Shown here: in pieces, positions 1 to 11,571 of the stretch
How the letters are laid out: each line of letters starts with the position of its first letter
Numbering within the stretch: the first letter of the stretch is position 1
Source: Gnetum montanum
Lineage: Eukaryota > Streptophyta > Gnetopsida > Gnetales > Gnetaceae
NCBI GenBank assembly: GCA_015680685.1
Contig: MNCI01011925.1
Location: 690,062 to 750,061, forward strand
DNA length: 60,000 nucleotides
Direction: 5' to 3'
Notes under the pieces: generated by a model
Seen by the model: the letters and a program-made list of their open reading frames with translations, nothing else
Told to the model about the DNA's origin: nothing
Databases searched by the model: none
Made by a program: the position numbers and the translations under genes

Positions 1-287
1 CTCTTTTGTTTTCTTAGAAAACTATCAAACTTAAAACTTATTAACCAAAGGATAAGGCTACACTTGTAAGTGCAGCAAATGTACACTTAAACCATCTTTA
101 CCATTGACTTCAACTATAGTGCTAGAGGATTGATCATGCAATGAAGCCAAAGCTAAGCAATAGTGATTTACATGTGAAAAAATGCTAAACAATGGATGCT
201 AAGTGATGGATAGAATACTTGATTGGTTGATAATGTACTGAATAAAAATCTAAGAAATAAAAGCCAAAGACGATTCACTTTAACAAC
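1..287 (+). repeat. Left flank of F1 array, copy 1 of a duplicated locus
   Basis: This sequence matches 27142-27428 almost base for base apart from scattered substitutions. Both copies end directly at an F1 LTR. It has no open frame and no LTR signature, so it reads as the original target flank. The homology may continue left of the window. Confidence 0.75.
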
Positions 288-1474
288 TGTTGATCTCAAC
301 CTTGCCCATGCTAGGCACATGGCCACAATTTACTAGTTCAATCACTAGGAAACATGAATCATGAACCACAATTATACAAATCTAAATGCAAGTTATCTAC
401 ACTTACATTGTAGAAACCAATGTAGGGATTAAAAAGAAAAATTTTAAAAAAAAAACACTATGGTTCCTCAGTATTATAATAATAATATTTCAATAAATAT
501 ATAGTCGAACATCATACATAGTTTGATGATAGGTATACTTTGCTAACATGCCATAATAGAAGGACTACTTAGGAATACAAAGATGCCATATTAGTATGTA
601 TTTTAGGATCAAACTTATGTCTTGCACATCATAAACTATTCCATGTAAACAATGCCTCATTGATACCATGCTTAAAGTGTAGCTCTAACTAGAACTTGAG
701 TAATGGGATATGGCCAAACATCAAAGATATTGATAGGAGATCTTGAACTAATTTTAAATTTCCTTTCGTAAATATGTTTTTTTTAATTCATAACACAATA
801 TTCTCTACTGAATAAATATGCTACCACTTTTATGGTTTTGTGCTCTTATCCTTAAAACTAACACTTTAATTTATAATGAGGTTATCTATAACACATGGTT
901 GCTATGGATTAGAAGAAATCTTTATCCTTTTATGGTTTGCTTAAATAAAAATAACTAGATTAATATTATTACTTACATTTAGATATTTTCCTAAATTTTA
1001 TTATTTTCTATCAATTCTTTTAATAAACATTTTAATATGTGCAATCTTTTATCTTCTTAGTACAACTAGAGCTTTCCCCTTAATTCATTTAAAACTTAAC
1101 TCAAATAAAGATGGAAAAATTCAAAAATATATACATATAAATTAAAAAGTGATACAAATCATAACATAAAATCTATTATATATAGTTATTTTTTATGTTA
1201 TATAACTAAAATTGAAATTTTAAAATTTTTAAATCTTTTATATTAAATTTTAAATTATCTATTTCTATTCTATTTTTTCATTATAATTACTTCATCTATT
1301 GATTTAAAAACTTATTACATTTTATAGGATTTTATGAAACATCAATATGAAGTTATTAGATTTGAGAGGGTTCACCATAATGAAATTTTTCTATTAATAA
1401 AATTTTATTAACATTATTAAATTTTTATGGTTTTTTTTCTTTTTTATTAAATATCCTTTATAAAGTTGTTGTAG

Positions 1475-1675
1475 GTGAAGAATCAAAGAAAATATTTAGA
1501 GGCGATGAATAATGATGCTATGATGAAGATTCTGGATTATGATGCAGACGCCATGGCCATGCTTCTTGAGTGCAATGGCAATGTGCAAAAGGATGCCTTA
1601 CTGGCAATGTTTTCTTCATTTTCTTTTACCAAAGATGCTGCTGAAGGCAAAGATAACCAGGTAGACCTAGATTGA
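1475..1675 (+). CDS. Short conserved ORF inside F1 LTR (copy in LTR A), function unknown
   Basis: About 66 codons are open from a GTG. The upstream ATG seen in LTRs C and F is ATA here and is followed by a stop. The product is rich in Met, Asp and Lys, with the motifs KYLEAM, MMKILD, LLECNGN and QKDALLAMFSS. The frame lies about 200 bp upstream of the LTR TATA box. It is preceded by a pyrimidine tract ending in AG and followed by AAG|GTAGG, so it resembles an exon with acceptor and donor. The same frame recurs in five other LTR copies, four of them open over the same 61-66 codons, although the LTRs around it are full of indels. I do not recognise the family. It could be a captured exon, or an ORF kept by chance. 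Confidence 0.4.
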   Translation: MKNQRKYLEAMNNDAMMKILDYDADAMAMLLECNGNVQKDALLAMFSSFSFTKDAAEGKDNQVDLD

Positions 1676-1874
1676 AGGTAGGTAGAGGCAATGTGGCTAT
1701 GGTTACATCAACCATGGTGGAGGTCATGATGGGGAGTGATGGGTGGGCATTACATGGGACATGGTTGCAGTAACCAACATAGTGATGGTCATGGTGAGAG
1801 TTACGTAACATCTTAGGTGATGGGCATTCAAAGCAAGTGGGTGTTATGATTCTGCACATGGTGATGGAATTGGT

Positions 1875-1882
1875 TATAAAAA
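1875..1882 (+). promoter_or_regulatory. TATA box of LTR A
   Basis: TATAAAAA sits in a context kept in all F1 LTR copies (10256, 17792, 20127, 28995, 32488). It sets the + orientation. It implies a U3 of about 1.6 kb and an R-U5 of about 1.3 kb. Confidence 0.6.
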
Positions 1883-3208
1883 TGGAGGAACAGTAGTAGG
1901 TAAGTATTATTCGAGAGCCTCCCTTCTCACTCTAAGCACCATTCAATACATTAATAGGCACTGGGCGATAGTAGGCGGACCATCTATCAGGCCTCTCCTT
2001 CCCCAAGAGTAACCAGGGTCATTGGTTTCCCCTCTCCCAATTAGCAAAAGGAAAGCCTCTTAGCCAACAGTCGATGGATGGTCATTGGCAGATGCATGGT
2101 AGCAAATAGTAGTGGCAAGTGTAGGCATTGGTAGTAGTGGCTCTGAACAATGCGTAGTAGCAAACCAACAATAGGTGCAGGCATTAGCAACAATGACAAT
2201 GTAGGTTTCCTATCAATGATAGGTGCATGACAAGAAGTAGAAACGTCAACTGTTCATCAAAAAGGTTGGCTGGGAAACCAATAGACAATAATTCCTTTTT
2301 TCTTTTGTGCAATAGCAGGTAACCTTCTCTCTCTTCATGCATAGCAAATGATGGTAGTTGCTGCTACACATCATAGATGTGTCTATAGCATGTAGAGTGG
2401 ACAATAGTGGCATCTGTCTCTCTCCTTCCTTCCCAGTAGGTGTTGATGGATAGAACTATGAATTGCACCACCAGGTGATGTGCCTACAGCATCAAACTAT
2501 AGTAGACACTACTACAATATTAACCGTGCATCAAAAACAGTGGGCTATGTAAGGTTCTATTTCTCTCTCCTCATTGACATTATTGTTGCACGTCTCTAAG
2601 CAATAATGCATAGTATACATCATGGTGTGCATGTGTCATAGGGGTTGTGATGGCAACACCACCAAGTGAGGTGCGTGTAGCATCAAACGGTAGTAGTATA
2701 TGTAACAATAGTGGTGTGTGGGGGCCTTCCTCTTTCTCTCTCTCTCCACGGTAGTTGCAACTATTGCAACAATGGCAGCACATCCTTGTGTGCAGCAAGG
2801 GTTTTCATCCTTATTACTGCAAGGGTACTTTGCCATGCAACAACTACGAATGGTAATAGTTGGTAGCGAAATAGGTCTCTCTCTATCTCCTTCTCCTGGT
2901 GGCTATAAGTAGTGTTGGCTACAATAGTGATTGTGATGACAAGATAGCATGAATCAACAATAGCAGCAGGGGACCAAGGAAAATTTCATTTTTTTGTTAA
3001 CTATTGTATTTTCATGAAGTCTTAAATTTCAAAGATAGTTACTCAAATTCCCTAATTTTCTAGTTTAATTTATTGAAATGTCACATAGCCCTCTCCAGCT
3101 AAGATAATTTCCAAGTTTTCGTACCCATACAGGAGATGCCTTAGGTAATAGTCTACTCAAACAAGTTTTTTCCTAGGTATTGGTGCATCCAAAATTTACG
3201 CATCAACA

Positions 3209-3233
3209 CCTTTTTGGTGTTAGAAGAAGGGCC
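3209..3233 (+). promoter_or_regulatory. Primer-binding site of body A
   Basis: Directly after the LTR end comes TTGGTGTTAGAAGAAGGGCC. LTR B is followed by a variant of the same motif at 11574-11593. F2 has a related motif (ACTAGAAGGAGGGCC on the - strand) at the same place. I do not assign the priming tRNA. Confidence 0.6.
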
Positions 3234-3802
3234 ATTTTTTCAACCTTTGTTTTCCATTTTCAAAAAATTTTCAATTTTTTCCCTTTTCTGGTTCTTATTC
3301 TGTTTTCATTTCCTAAAAATTTCATTTTCCTTGTTTTGTTCTTGTCTTAAATTTATTGTTTCCTTAAATTTTATTTTCCTTTGTTGCAAACCTTTGTCTC
3401 CAAACCCTTTATTTTTTTCCTTTTTTTAAAAAAATTGATATTTCCTATTTTCTGAAAACTATCATTACCAAAATCCTATTTTCAAATTTCTAAAAACCCA
3501 TTTTTCTAGTTCCATTTTTAGATTTGTGTTTTGGTGGCTCTTACTTAAGTCCCAACTATGGCAAGGTGGTTTTATTTAATTATTCAATTTTAAATTTATT
3601 TTTTTTGAAATTTTTCATTTTACTATTTTTTTTTGAAATTTTATAAATATTACAATTTTATGTATTTATTTTTCTTTTGAAATTTTTTTTAAATAGCATA
3701 TTTTAGTGTTTTTTTTTAAAAAAATATTATTACAATATTTCTTTTCTTTTTATGGAATTTTATAGTTTTATTTTAACATTTATTTTTTATAATTTTCTTT
3801 TT
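3234..3802 (+). other. Untranslated leader of body A
   Basis: Pyrimidine-rich, then very AT-rich, with long T runs. It matches 11595-12153 in body B. I see no gene in it. The open stretch 3214-3429 is low-complexity and encodes a Phe/Leu/Ser-rich string that body B does not keep. Confidence 0.6.
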
Positions 3803-5460
3803 ATGAGTGAACCCTCCCAACAAGAATCATTTACCTTTACCCTTAATTGACTAACTACTCCTCAATTTACATTAAGAAAAAAATGAGCTTCACATTTCCC
3901 AAGTTCTATTCTTAGGAGAACTTAGACTAGGATGGTAGCCAATCAACCCCTAGCTCCCTTGGTAAGCAACCCCTTCAACTTCATCAACTACCATGCTATA
4001 CCAAAGTCACTTCAAAACATAAACTTGTTCTTCAATCTCACAACCTATACTAATGATGCCCACCAACACATACAATATTTCAAAACCTTACTAGGGATCC
4101 ATAACATTATACAAAATGACATAGAATGTAGGGTATTTGGGACAACCTTTAGGAGCAAAGCCACCCAATGGTTTTTAAAAGTTCCTAATTCAATTTGACA
4201 AGTTCACTAGACCGGCCATAGCATCAAGCAATTTCACAAACCTAAAAAAAAATGTCTGAGATTACAACTTAAGATTATTTTATCAGCTTGCTTTTGTGCC
4301 AAGTGAGATGTGCCCACAACCTGATGGCATCCTTAATTTTTACTTATCCACCATTGATCCATTCTTTACCTATGCCATCAAAATTGATCTCAACATAACA
4401 TAAATATAATGAGTGATGGCTAAAGCCATCGAGTTAGAAAAAATTACCCTTATGAATAACATTCAAACCCAATTTGGGATGATGAGTGTTAGTAACCCCA
4501 TGCAATCTGGTCCTCTACATTTACCAACTTTCCCAATGACCAATACTTTGTCTTAGACTCCTTCTTCCTTTCAATTAACTCAACTTTCAAATAGTTATTT
4601 TTAAAGTTCAACATCTTCTTCATTTCTTCCATCTAGCACTAGTTTGAATGATGACCAATCAAAGGCTTTAATTCAATTCATCGTAAACCCAAATGAGATA
4701 TTTAATCCTGTTGAACCCCTAATGAGTGGGGAGGTACCCCTACACTCAACCATATGTTTATGAGCATTTACACACAATCTAGTTGAACTCCATAGACGAG
4801 CTAGTTGTGGTATCTAGATAGTTACATGTTGATCACAATTTGTTGTCTTCCCACCTAGACTAGTATTTGCTTTGTCACGTATGGTTTAGTCCAGAGTGAG
4901 GTTTATGATGTGGTTCTAAACTAGTGCTACTCCTAGAGGCAATGGAAAATAACTTTGTTTTAAGCTAAGAGGAAATGAGAGAAGAGAATTTAAGCTAGCC
5001 TAAGTGTGATAAGCATTCATCCTTAATCATCCATACACATCTTAGACCTCATGTACTACTTCTGAGATTACCAAACATGTATTACTTGAGTGCTCCTAGA
5101 TATGCTACTGGGTTACCAAGTAGTTACACTTAAATGCTGGTGATTAAGTTGTACTCATTCTATGTTTAATAAGAGGGAGAGTAAATGAAGGGCAAGAAAT
5201 ATTAATTAGGAAAACAATAAATAACAATAACAGTAAGTAATTAAAACTAAGTGAATGTTGTAATGATGAAGTAATCTCGATCTTTATTGCTAGTCATGTG
5301 CGTGTCCAAGTACATCACACTCGAAATAAAGGTTCTGTACAATTACAATCATCACACTGCGGGCATGCACTGGGGAAAGGGTTGAGATGAACTAAAAATG
5401 AATAAAATGACTCTACACTTACACCTACTAACTCTAACCTTCTTGTGTGCCTAAATGTGA

Positions 5461-5468
5461 TATTTATA
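5461..5468 (-). promoter_or_regulatory. TATA box of the solo LTR
   Basis: TATAAATA on the - strand, 18 bp from the nearest GATATC palindrome at 5487. X and Y LTRs keep the same distance. Confidence 0.55.
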
Positions 5469-5486
5469 GGCTTACATAGGAACCAT

Positions 5487-5582
5487 GATATCATGTATCT
5501 GATATCATTATCTAGGTTACAATATCACGTACCCGATATCAAGGGTCTGATATCAAGGGTTCAATATCAAGGATCTAATATT
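5487..5582 (-). promoter_or_regulatory. Phased GATATC palindrome array in U3
   Basis: Cores start at 5487, 5501, 5521 (AATATC), 5535, 5549, 5563 (AATATC) and 5577 (AATATT). Spacing is 14, 20, 14, 14, 14 and 14 bp. The array lies immediately upstream of the TATA box on the - strand. Confidence 0.6.
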
Positions 5583-6356
5583 AGCACCTGACAAACCATG
5601 ATTCATCAACCCCCAACTCAAACTCAAGACTAGATGACCCATATATTAACTTCATTGCAAAAACTTTGAAATGAAGTAGTTGAATTAAAGAAAAATAACA
5701 ACAAGGGTCCTATACAACCAAAAAAGCCAAGTACATCAGTCAATGATGATTATTGTCACCTCCACAACACTAAGAAACATTCTAAGAGGACTTTTTCTCA
5801 ATTTTTGCATTATATGGTGACAATACCCAAGGTCAATAAAATGGGAAACCCCCTATTATGGTCCTTAATGTACCTCATGAAACAAAGAATGGAGAGGTTT
5901 CCTCATTAGAACAAGTTATGGTAAGAAATCCCAACCCACATAACGCTCGCTACCATAGACTCAGTGACATTATGAACAACACATAACAACAAACTAGAAA
6001 AGACCTTATACACCTCTAAACAAAGGAACTCCTAGTCAAAGCAACATAATACCCATATTGGGTCATCCCAAACAAATGCTCCACAATGACTAAATCCTCC
6101 TTCTAGACTTAGAAGAACTCCACCTCAACAAGAAGCCAAATATGAAGATAAGACTTATGATCTAATTAAAGATTTGAAAAGGGTTAAAGCTAAAATTTCA
6201 ATATATGACCTTTTACACTTTAATAAAATGAAAGAGGTGATTCAAAATATAGTTAATACACCTAAAACTGAAAAAGAAAAATTTCTAATCCATGAAAGGC
6301 AAGTTCACTTCACAAGAATTCCTAACATGTTATCATTATAGAACGTAAGCAATTCC

Positions 6357-6770
6357 ATGACAAGTAAGAAAGATCAACCTCCTTTCCTAACAACTTTGAT
6401 TATCTTAGAAAAGAATGTTCATAATTTTTTAATGGATTCCAAAGTAACCATTAGTGTCATGCCACTTGAGGTATGTAAGAATTTAGGAGCACAAATGATA
6501 CCACAAACAAAAAGTGTAATACAAGTCAATGGGTCTAACGTACCTATATTAGGGTCATTAAAAGGATTGAAAGTGCAACTTAAACAATACCCTATGTTTA
6601 CATGTTACACGAATATCTTAGTAGTTGACATGTCATCTAGTTATGCTATGCTCTTATCTAGAACTTTTGGAGCTAAGTTTGGAGGCTTCCTTAGGTCAAA
6701 TTTCTCAGAACTATTAATCCCTATCAAAGGAAAATCTAAATATATGGTCATACCAAGAGAGCCTTTCTAA
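6357..6770 (+). pseudogene. Retropepsin (aspartic protease) remnant, body A
   Basis: The open stretch of 137 codons contains LMDSKVTISVMPLEVCKNLG, which fits the retropepsin active-site segment (Asp-Ser/Thr-Gly, then a hydrophobic run and PLxV). The Gly of the triad is Lys, so catalysis would be lost. Body B has the same Lys, so the change predates the array. A downstream PREPF is followed by a stop and then by the reverse transcriptase lead-in. The enzyme would have cut the Gag-Pol polyprotein. Confidence 0.7.
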
Positions 6771-6806
6771 CAAGTAGTTACAACCTTTGATTAGTAAAAT
6801 CAATCA

Positions 6807-7328
6807 TTGGAAAATCCAAACACTAACCTTTATGTTGGAGTTATTGAGGTTGAGCGTGGAAAACATGTTATAAATGACCATGTAAGTGAAATTACAAAAA
6901 TAAGTTCTTTTTCTCGTACAGATTCCACCCAACACTATCAAACTTATAGTGAAGGTGAAGAAATCTATAAAGATACCTTTCCTTATCATCAATGCGATGG
7001 AAAGGGATTTCTTCTGGATGAATTTCCACCTTTAAAGAAGGACAAAGATATAAATGAGATCCTAACCATCAAAACATTAGAAGGTGTGCTAAATTTTGAT
7101 GACATATCATTCATTGAACATGTTCCTAGAGAAGTTGTATTTAATGATTTAAAAAAACTTAGACCTAAGATTGAAACTCAAATGAAAGAAGAACTTGATG
7201 AAATTTTAGGATCTAAAATTATTCATCTTATGAAACATTTAAATTTAGTGCCTGATAGAAAAAGAACAAGAAAATTAATATTATGCCTTGATTTTTATAA
7301 TCTTAATCATCAAAAAATTATTAAATGA
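6807..7328 (+). pseudogene. Lead-in and first motif of reverse transcriptase, body A (truncated)
   Basis: The first 100 residues are a linker after protease. From about residue 115 the sequence KLRPKIETQMKEELDEIL followed by LVPDRKRTRKLILCLDFYNL fits the start of a Ty3/Gypsy reverse transcriptase. There, conserved LRRxxP, an acidic KEEI helix and VPxxKKxGKxRxCxDFRxLN mark the fingers. Then the reading stops. The palm with the YxDD motif, RNase H and the integrase core are all absent. After the TGA at 7326-7328 the same frame continues into the integrase tail, which puts the deletion junction at about 7310-7330. Body B has the same junction. Confidence 0.7.
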
Positions 7329-7552
7329 TGGCTTGACAAGAAACATGCAGGTAGAGCCTTTAAGATAGGTGATCTAGTCCTAAAAAGAAGTAGAGCATTT
7401 TGTCAAACAGTCTTCAAAGTAAGTTCTCTCCTATGTGGTCAGGCCCATTCTGAGTTACAGATGTAACTGGTCACAATGTATACAAAATTGCTGATGTGCA
7501 AGGACATAAGTTACATAGGAACTTTAATGCATTTCATCTGAAGCATTTCTAG
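7329..7552 (+). pseudogene. Integrase C-terminal tail, body A
   Basis: WLDKKHAGRAFKIGDLVLKR, then a +1 shift to KFSPMWSGPF, then VYKIADVQGHKLHRNF and KHF-stop. This is the end of a Ty3/Gypsy integrase with the GPF/Y motif; a stop follows GPF. Nothing of the zinc-binding or DDE core remains upstream. In body B the motif reads GQF. Confidence 0.72.
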
Positions 7553-8865
7553 TTAAGTGTCCCACATGGACACCTGGTAGATCCTTATTTGCATGTTTTC
7601 TTTTCCCTCGCCATGCATTTCATTTATATATAGTTGCATTTTCATCATTTCTTTCTTATCATATTGGTTTTGGTTTGATTTGTGCTTTTCATGTGATTTT
7701 AATGATCATTATGGTCATTTGAGTTACTAAGCGTTGGGTCATCATAACACCATTGGAAAATAATGGAAGCATAATGCTTTATATACATCCTATTTCTATT
7801 ACATGAAAACTACTTTATATTTTATATTTTAATAATTCTACAATTCTTCCCAGTCATTTTCAAGATTTAGTTTTTTTTAGTTATGTTGGATTATGCAGGA
7901 CAAGATTTATGCTAACTTATCATGTAAGTGTAGGATATGTGATGTTGGAGAATGGTTAGCCACAATCACTAGGTGACCTTTGAAAATTTCATTTTCCTTC
8001 TCTTAAGTCCCAACCCTTAAGTGTGATGATCCATGGCTATCCTATGAGCAAGAATGTGAAGTGTGTTCATCTCCACTTGAGAACCCTTAACCACCCAAGA
8101 GACCTGCTATGATGCCATTAGATTGTAATTAAAGGCACATACATGAGTGTTGAATTGCACAATGAGCAAAGTTCCAAAAGGACCATGCTCTTTGGTAGTG
8201 TAGCTAATCGATAGACTCATGTTGGAATTCCTACCTTGAGAATGAAGTACACCATGAGCAAAGTTTCCTAAAAAAAAAGACAAAAGAAGAAGAAGAATGG
8301 GGACTGTGTTCATTGGTAGTATAATAAGTTCTTGAGTGTGATGGGGTCCAATGACAATCTTCACCCTAGCATTCATTTCCCTTTTAAACCTATTTCTCAA
8401 AAGAAAAAGTCAAATAATCCCTTTTCACCCATTCCCTTTCAAAAAGTCTTAAAAAGATTCCTAAGGAAAAATTCAAAAGTTATGACTATCCATGATCTAA
8501 CATGAGCCTGTCCTCATTATTAAGTTTAATATAGGTCTTATGCTCAAAGTAGTCCACATACTTTTGACTTTTACCTTGTGAGAAGATTGGGAATTTAATC
8601 TTATTTATATATCTATATAGTTAAAAATTATGATTTATAAAAATTATATATTTAGAGTTTGATTACATAAGATGGTGTGGTAAGGGTGGCCCACATCTAA
8701 TTTTCCTTAATTATATAGTTATTTTAATCATGTTTAGATTGGTATAGTTTTCTTTCAAATTTCAATTTTTCTATGTTTTATAATCTTTTTGATCCTCTAT
8801 CTTTTGGATCTCCTCTTAAAATTTCTATGGTCTTGCTTTTTCTTGCACTTGCATGCAATTTTTTA
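7553..8865 (+). other. 3' non-coding region of body A
   Basis: This is AT-rich sequence between the integrase stop and the polypurine tract. It matches 15064-16203 in body B with indels. I see no conserved frame. The open stretch on the - strand at 8107-8400 is not kept in body B. Confidence 0.6.
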
Positions 8866-8879
8866 GGCTGCGAGCTAAG
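8866..8879 (+). promoter_or_regulatory. Polypurine tract before LTR B (decayed)
   Basis: GGCTGCGAGCTAAG abuts the TGTTGATG start of LTR B. Its partner before LTR C is GGTTGGGGGCTAAG, the better-preserved form. Confidence 0.55.
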
Positions 8880-9363
8880 TGTTGATGTCAACCTCACCCA
8901 TGCTAGGCATGGGGCCATGATTTATTGGTTTGATCACTAGAAAACATGAATCATGGACCACATTTATACGAAGATGAACACAAGCTATCTACACTTACAC
9001 TGTGGAAACCAAGGCAAGCATTAACAAGGAAAATGTTTTTAAAAAATAACCTATGGTTCCTCGATATTATAATAATAATATTTCAACACATATATAGTCA
9101 AACATCATACATAATTTGATGATAGGAATACTTTGGTAACATGAAATAATCGAAGAATTACTCAAGAATACAAATATGTCATATTAGTATGTCTTTTAAG
9201 ATCAAACTTGTATCTTGCACATCATAAACTAATCCATGTACACAATGCCTCATTGATACCATGCTTAAAGTGTAGCTCTAACTAGAACTTGAGTAATGGG
9301 ATATGGCCAAACATCAAAGATATTGATAAGAGATCTTGAACTAATTTCAAATTTCCTTTTGCA

Positions 9364-9382
9364 NNNNNNNNNNNNNNNNNNN
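9364..9382. other. Assembly gap in LTR B, undersized
   Basis: Nineteen N replace what LTR A carries at about 768-1002, roughly 235 bp. The gap length is therefore nominal. Confidence 0.8.
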
Positions 9383-9854
9383 TATTATTTTCTATCAATT
9401 TTTTTAATAAACTTTTTAATATGTGCAATCTTTTATCTTCTTAGTACAACTAGAGCTTTCCCCTTAATTCATTTAAAATTAACTCAAATAAAGGTGGAAA
9501 AATTCAAAAAATATATAAATTAAAAAGTAATAAAAATCATAAAATAAAATCAGCATATATAGTTACTTTTTTATGTTATATAATTGAAATTAAAATTTTA
9601 AATTTTTTTTAATCTTTTATATTAAATTTTAAATTATCTAATTCTATTCTATTTCCGTCTTATAATTACTTCATCTATTGATTTAAAAAATTATTACATT
9701 TTATAAGATTTTATGAAACATCAATATGAAGTTATCATATTTAAGAGGGTCCACCATAATGAAATTTTTCTATTAATCAAATTTTATTACCGTTATATTA
9801 AATTTTTATGATTTTTTTCTTTTTTATTAGATATCCTTTATGAAGTTGTTGTAG

Positions 9855-10055
9855 GTGAAGAATTGGGGCAAATATTTGGAGGCAATGAGTAATGATGATA
9901 TGATGAAGATTCTGGATCATGATGTAGACGTTAGGGTCATGCTTCTTGAGTGCAATGGCAATGTGCAAAAGGATGCTTTACTAACAATGTTTTTTTTCAG
10001 TTTCTTTTAGCAAAGACACTATTGAAGGCAAAGATAACCAGATAGACCTGGATAA
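9855..10055 (+). pseudogene. LTR ORF, copy in LTR B (frameshifted)
   Basis: This is the same frame as 1475-1675, starting from GTGAAGAAT. It reads MSNDDMMKILDHDVD and LLECNGNVQKDALLTMF, then shifts at a T-rich stretch near 9990-10000. The upstream ATG is followed by a TAG four codons later. It is the only one of six copies broken in the middle. Confidence 0.5.
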
Positions 10056-11571
10056 AAGGTAGGTAGAGGCAACGTGGCTATGGTTATGTTGATCGTGGTG
10101 GTGGTCATGATGGGGAGTGATGGGCAAGCATTACATGGGGGGTGGTTATAGTAACTGACATAGTGGTGGTCATGGTGGGAGTTACATAATGTCCTAGGTG
10201 ATGAGCATTCAAAGTGGGTGGGTGGCACAATTATGCACATGGTGATGGTAGTAGCTATAAAAATGGAGGGACAGTAGTAGGCAAGGATTATTTGGGAGCC
10301 TCCCCTCTCACTCTCAGTATCAATTTGGACACTAATGGGCACTAGGTGATAGTAGGCGAACCATCTATCGAGCCTCTCCTTCCTTGAGAGTAACCAGAGT
10401 CATTGATCTATCCTTTTCCAATTAGCAAAATAGAAGCCTCTTAGCTAGTAGTTAATGGCTTGTCACTGGTAGACGTGCAGTAGCAAACAATAGTGGTAGG
10501 TGTAAGCATTGGTAGCAATGGCTCTAAACAACGCATGGCAGTGAATCGATGACAAGTGCGAGCATTAGCAACAATAATGATGTAGCAAACATGTTGACTA
10601 TTCGTCAACAGGGTCGGCTAGGAAACCAGTAGATGGTAGTTCCTTTTTCTTCTACATAGCAGTGGCAACCTTCTCTCTCTTTGTACATAGTAGACATGCA
10701 TAGTAGATAGTGATAGTTGCTATTGCATGTCGGAGACACATCTATAGCATGTAGAGTGGACAACAGTGACATTTTTGTCTCTCCTCCCTTCCCACCCAGT
10801 GGTGACAAATAGAACTATGAATTGCACCACTAGGTAACATCCACATTGCATCAAACTATAGTAGACACTATGGCAACATCAGCCATGCATCAAAAGCGAT
10901 GAGGCACATAAGGTTCTATTTCTCTCTTTCCATCGAAGTTATTACTACACGTCTCTCAACTATAATATGTAGTAGACAGCATGGTGCACATGTGTAGTAT
11001 GGGTTGTGATGGTGACACCACCAAGTGGCATGTGCACAAGGTTAGATGATGGCAGTATATGTAACAGCAATAGCATGCGAGGGTCTACCTCTCTCTCTCT
11101 CTCTCTCCCCATGGAAACTATAACTGTTATAGCAATAGTAGCACATCCCTATGCACAATAGAGGTTTTTGTCCTTGTTGCTGCAAGGGTACTCTGTCGGG
11201 TAGCAACCGTGAATGGCAATGGTTGGTGATGAAATAGGTCTCTCTCTATCTCTTTGTCCTGGCGGCTACAAGCAATGTCAACTGCAGCAACACCTACAAT
11301 TATAAGATAACATGAACCAACAGTAGTAGTCGGGGACTAGGGAAAATTTAATTTTTTTATTAACTATTATATTTTCATGAAGTCTTGAATTTCAAAGACA
11401 ATTACTCAAGTTTCTCAACTTTTTAGTTTAATTTATTAAAATGTCACATAGCACTTTTCAACTGAGACTATTTCTAAGTTTTCGTATCCATATGGGAAGT
11501 GCCTTAGGTAATAGTCTACTTAAATTAGTTTTTTCCTAAGTGTTGGTGTGTTCAAAATTTATACATCAACA

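Larger units (their letters stand above)
288..3208 (+). repeat. LTR A (5' LTR of F1 array), 2921 bp
   Basis: The ends are TGTTGATC and CATCAACA. It contains an internal short ORF (1475-1675), a TATA box at 1875, a CT-rich stretch near 2734-2747 and a 3' part shared with LTR B. Its 5' 1.0 kb is closest to solo LTR E. From about position 1170 onward its closest relative is LTR B. Confidence 0.88.
4720..5608 (-). mobile_element. Solo LTR of family 3 (Athila-like) inserted in gag
   Basis: The insertion is absent from body B. It is flanked by a perfect 5-bp duplication, ACCCC (4715-4719 and 5609-5613). The + strand runs from TAATGAGTGG to GATTCATCA, which on the - strand is TGATGAATC...CTCATTA, with the last CA mutated to TA. 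Its first 130 bp align with the reverse complement of the end of the X LTR (35000-35131). TATTTATA at 5461-5468 gives a TATA box on the - strand. The length, 889 bp, fits the X and Y LTRs (about 810 and 847 bp). Confidence 0.88.
3803..6340 (+). pseudogene. gag: gag remnant of F1, body A, split by a solo LTR
   Basis: I place the start at the ATG at 3803 (MSEPSQQESF), in frame with 3932 (MVANQPLAPL); body B has the equivalent ATG at 12154. The best stretch, 3932-4198, has HIQYFKTLLG and RSKATQWFL, which fit the Ty3/Gypsy gag core (virus-like particle protein). About 40 bp present in body B near 12540 are missing at about 4180. The solo LTR at 4720-5608 interrupts the later part. Beyond it lies the zinc-knuckle region near 5745-5800, where the last Cys of the CX2HX4HX4C pattern is now Phe. 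Many stops and shifts make it non-coding. Confidence 0.75.
8880..11571 (+). repeat. LTR B (middle LTR of F1 array)
   Basis: The ends are TGTTGATG and CATCAACA. Its first 200 bp share variants with LTR C (CTCACCC, GGACCACATTTATACGAAG). Its later part shares variants with LTR A, such as TGCCTTAGGTAATAGTCTAC and GTTTTTTCCTA near the 3' end. The observed 2692 bp is too short because the N run at 9364-9382 hides sequence. The TATA box is at 10256-10263. Confidence 0.85.

Noticed and set aside
8107-8400. 97-codon frame on the - strand in body A
   Set aside because: Not kept at the homologous site in body B, and no motif.
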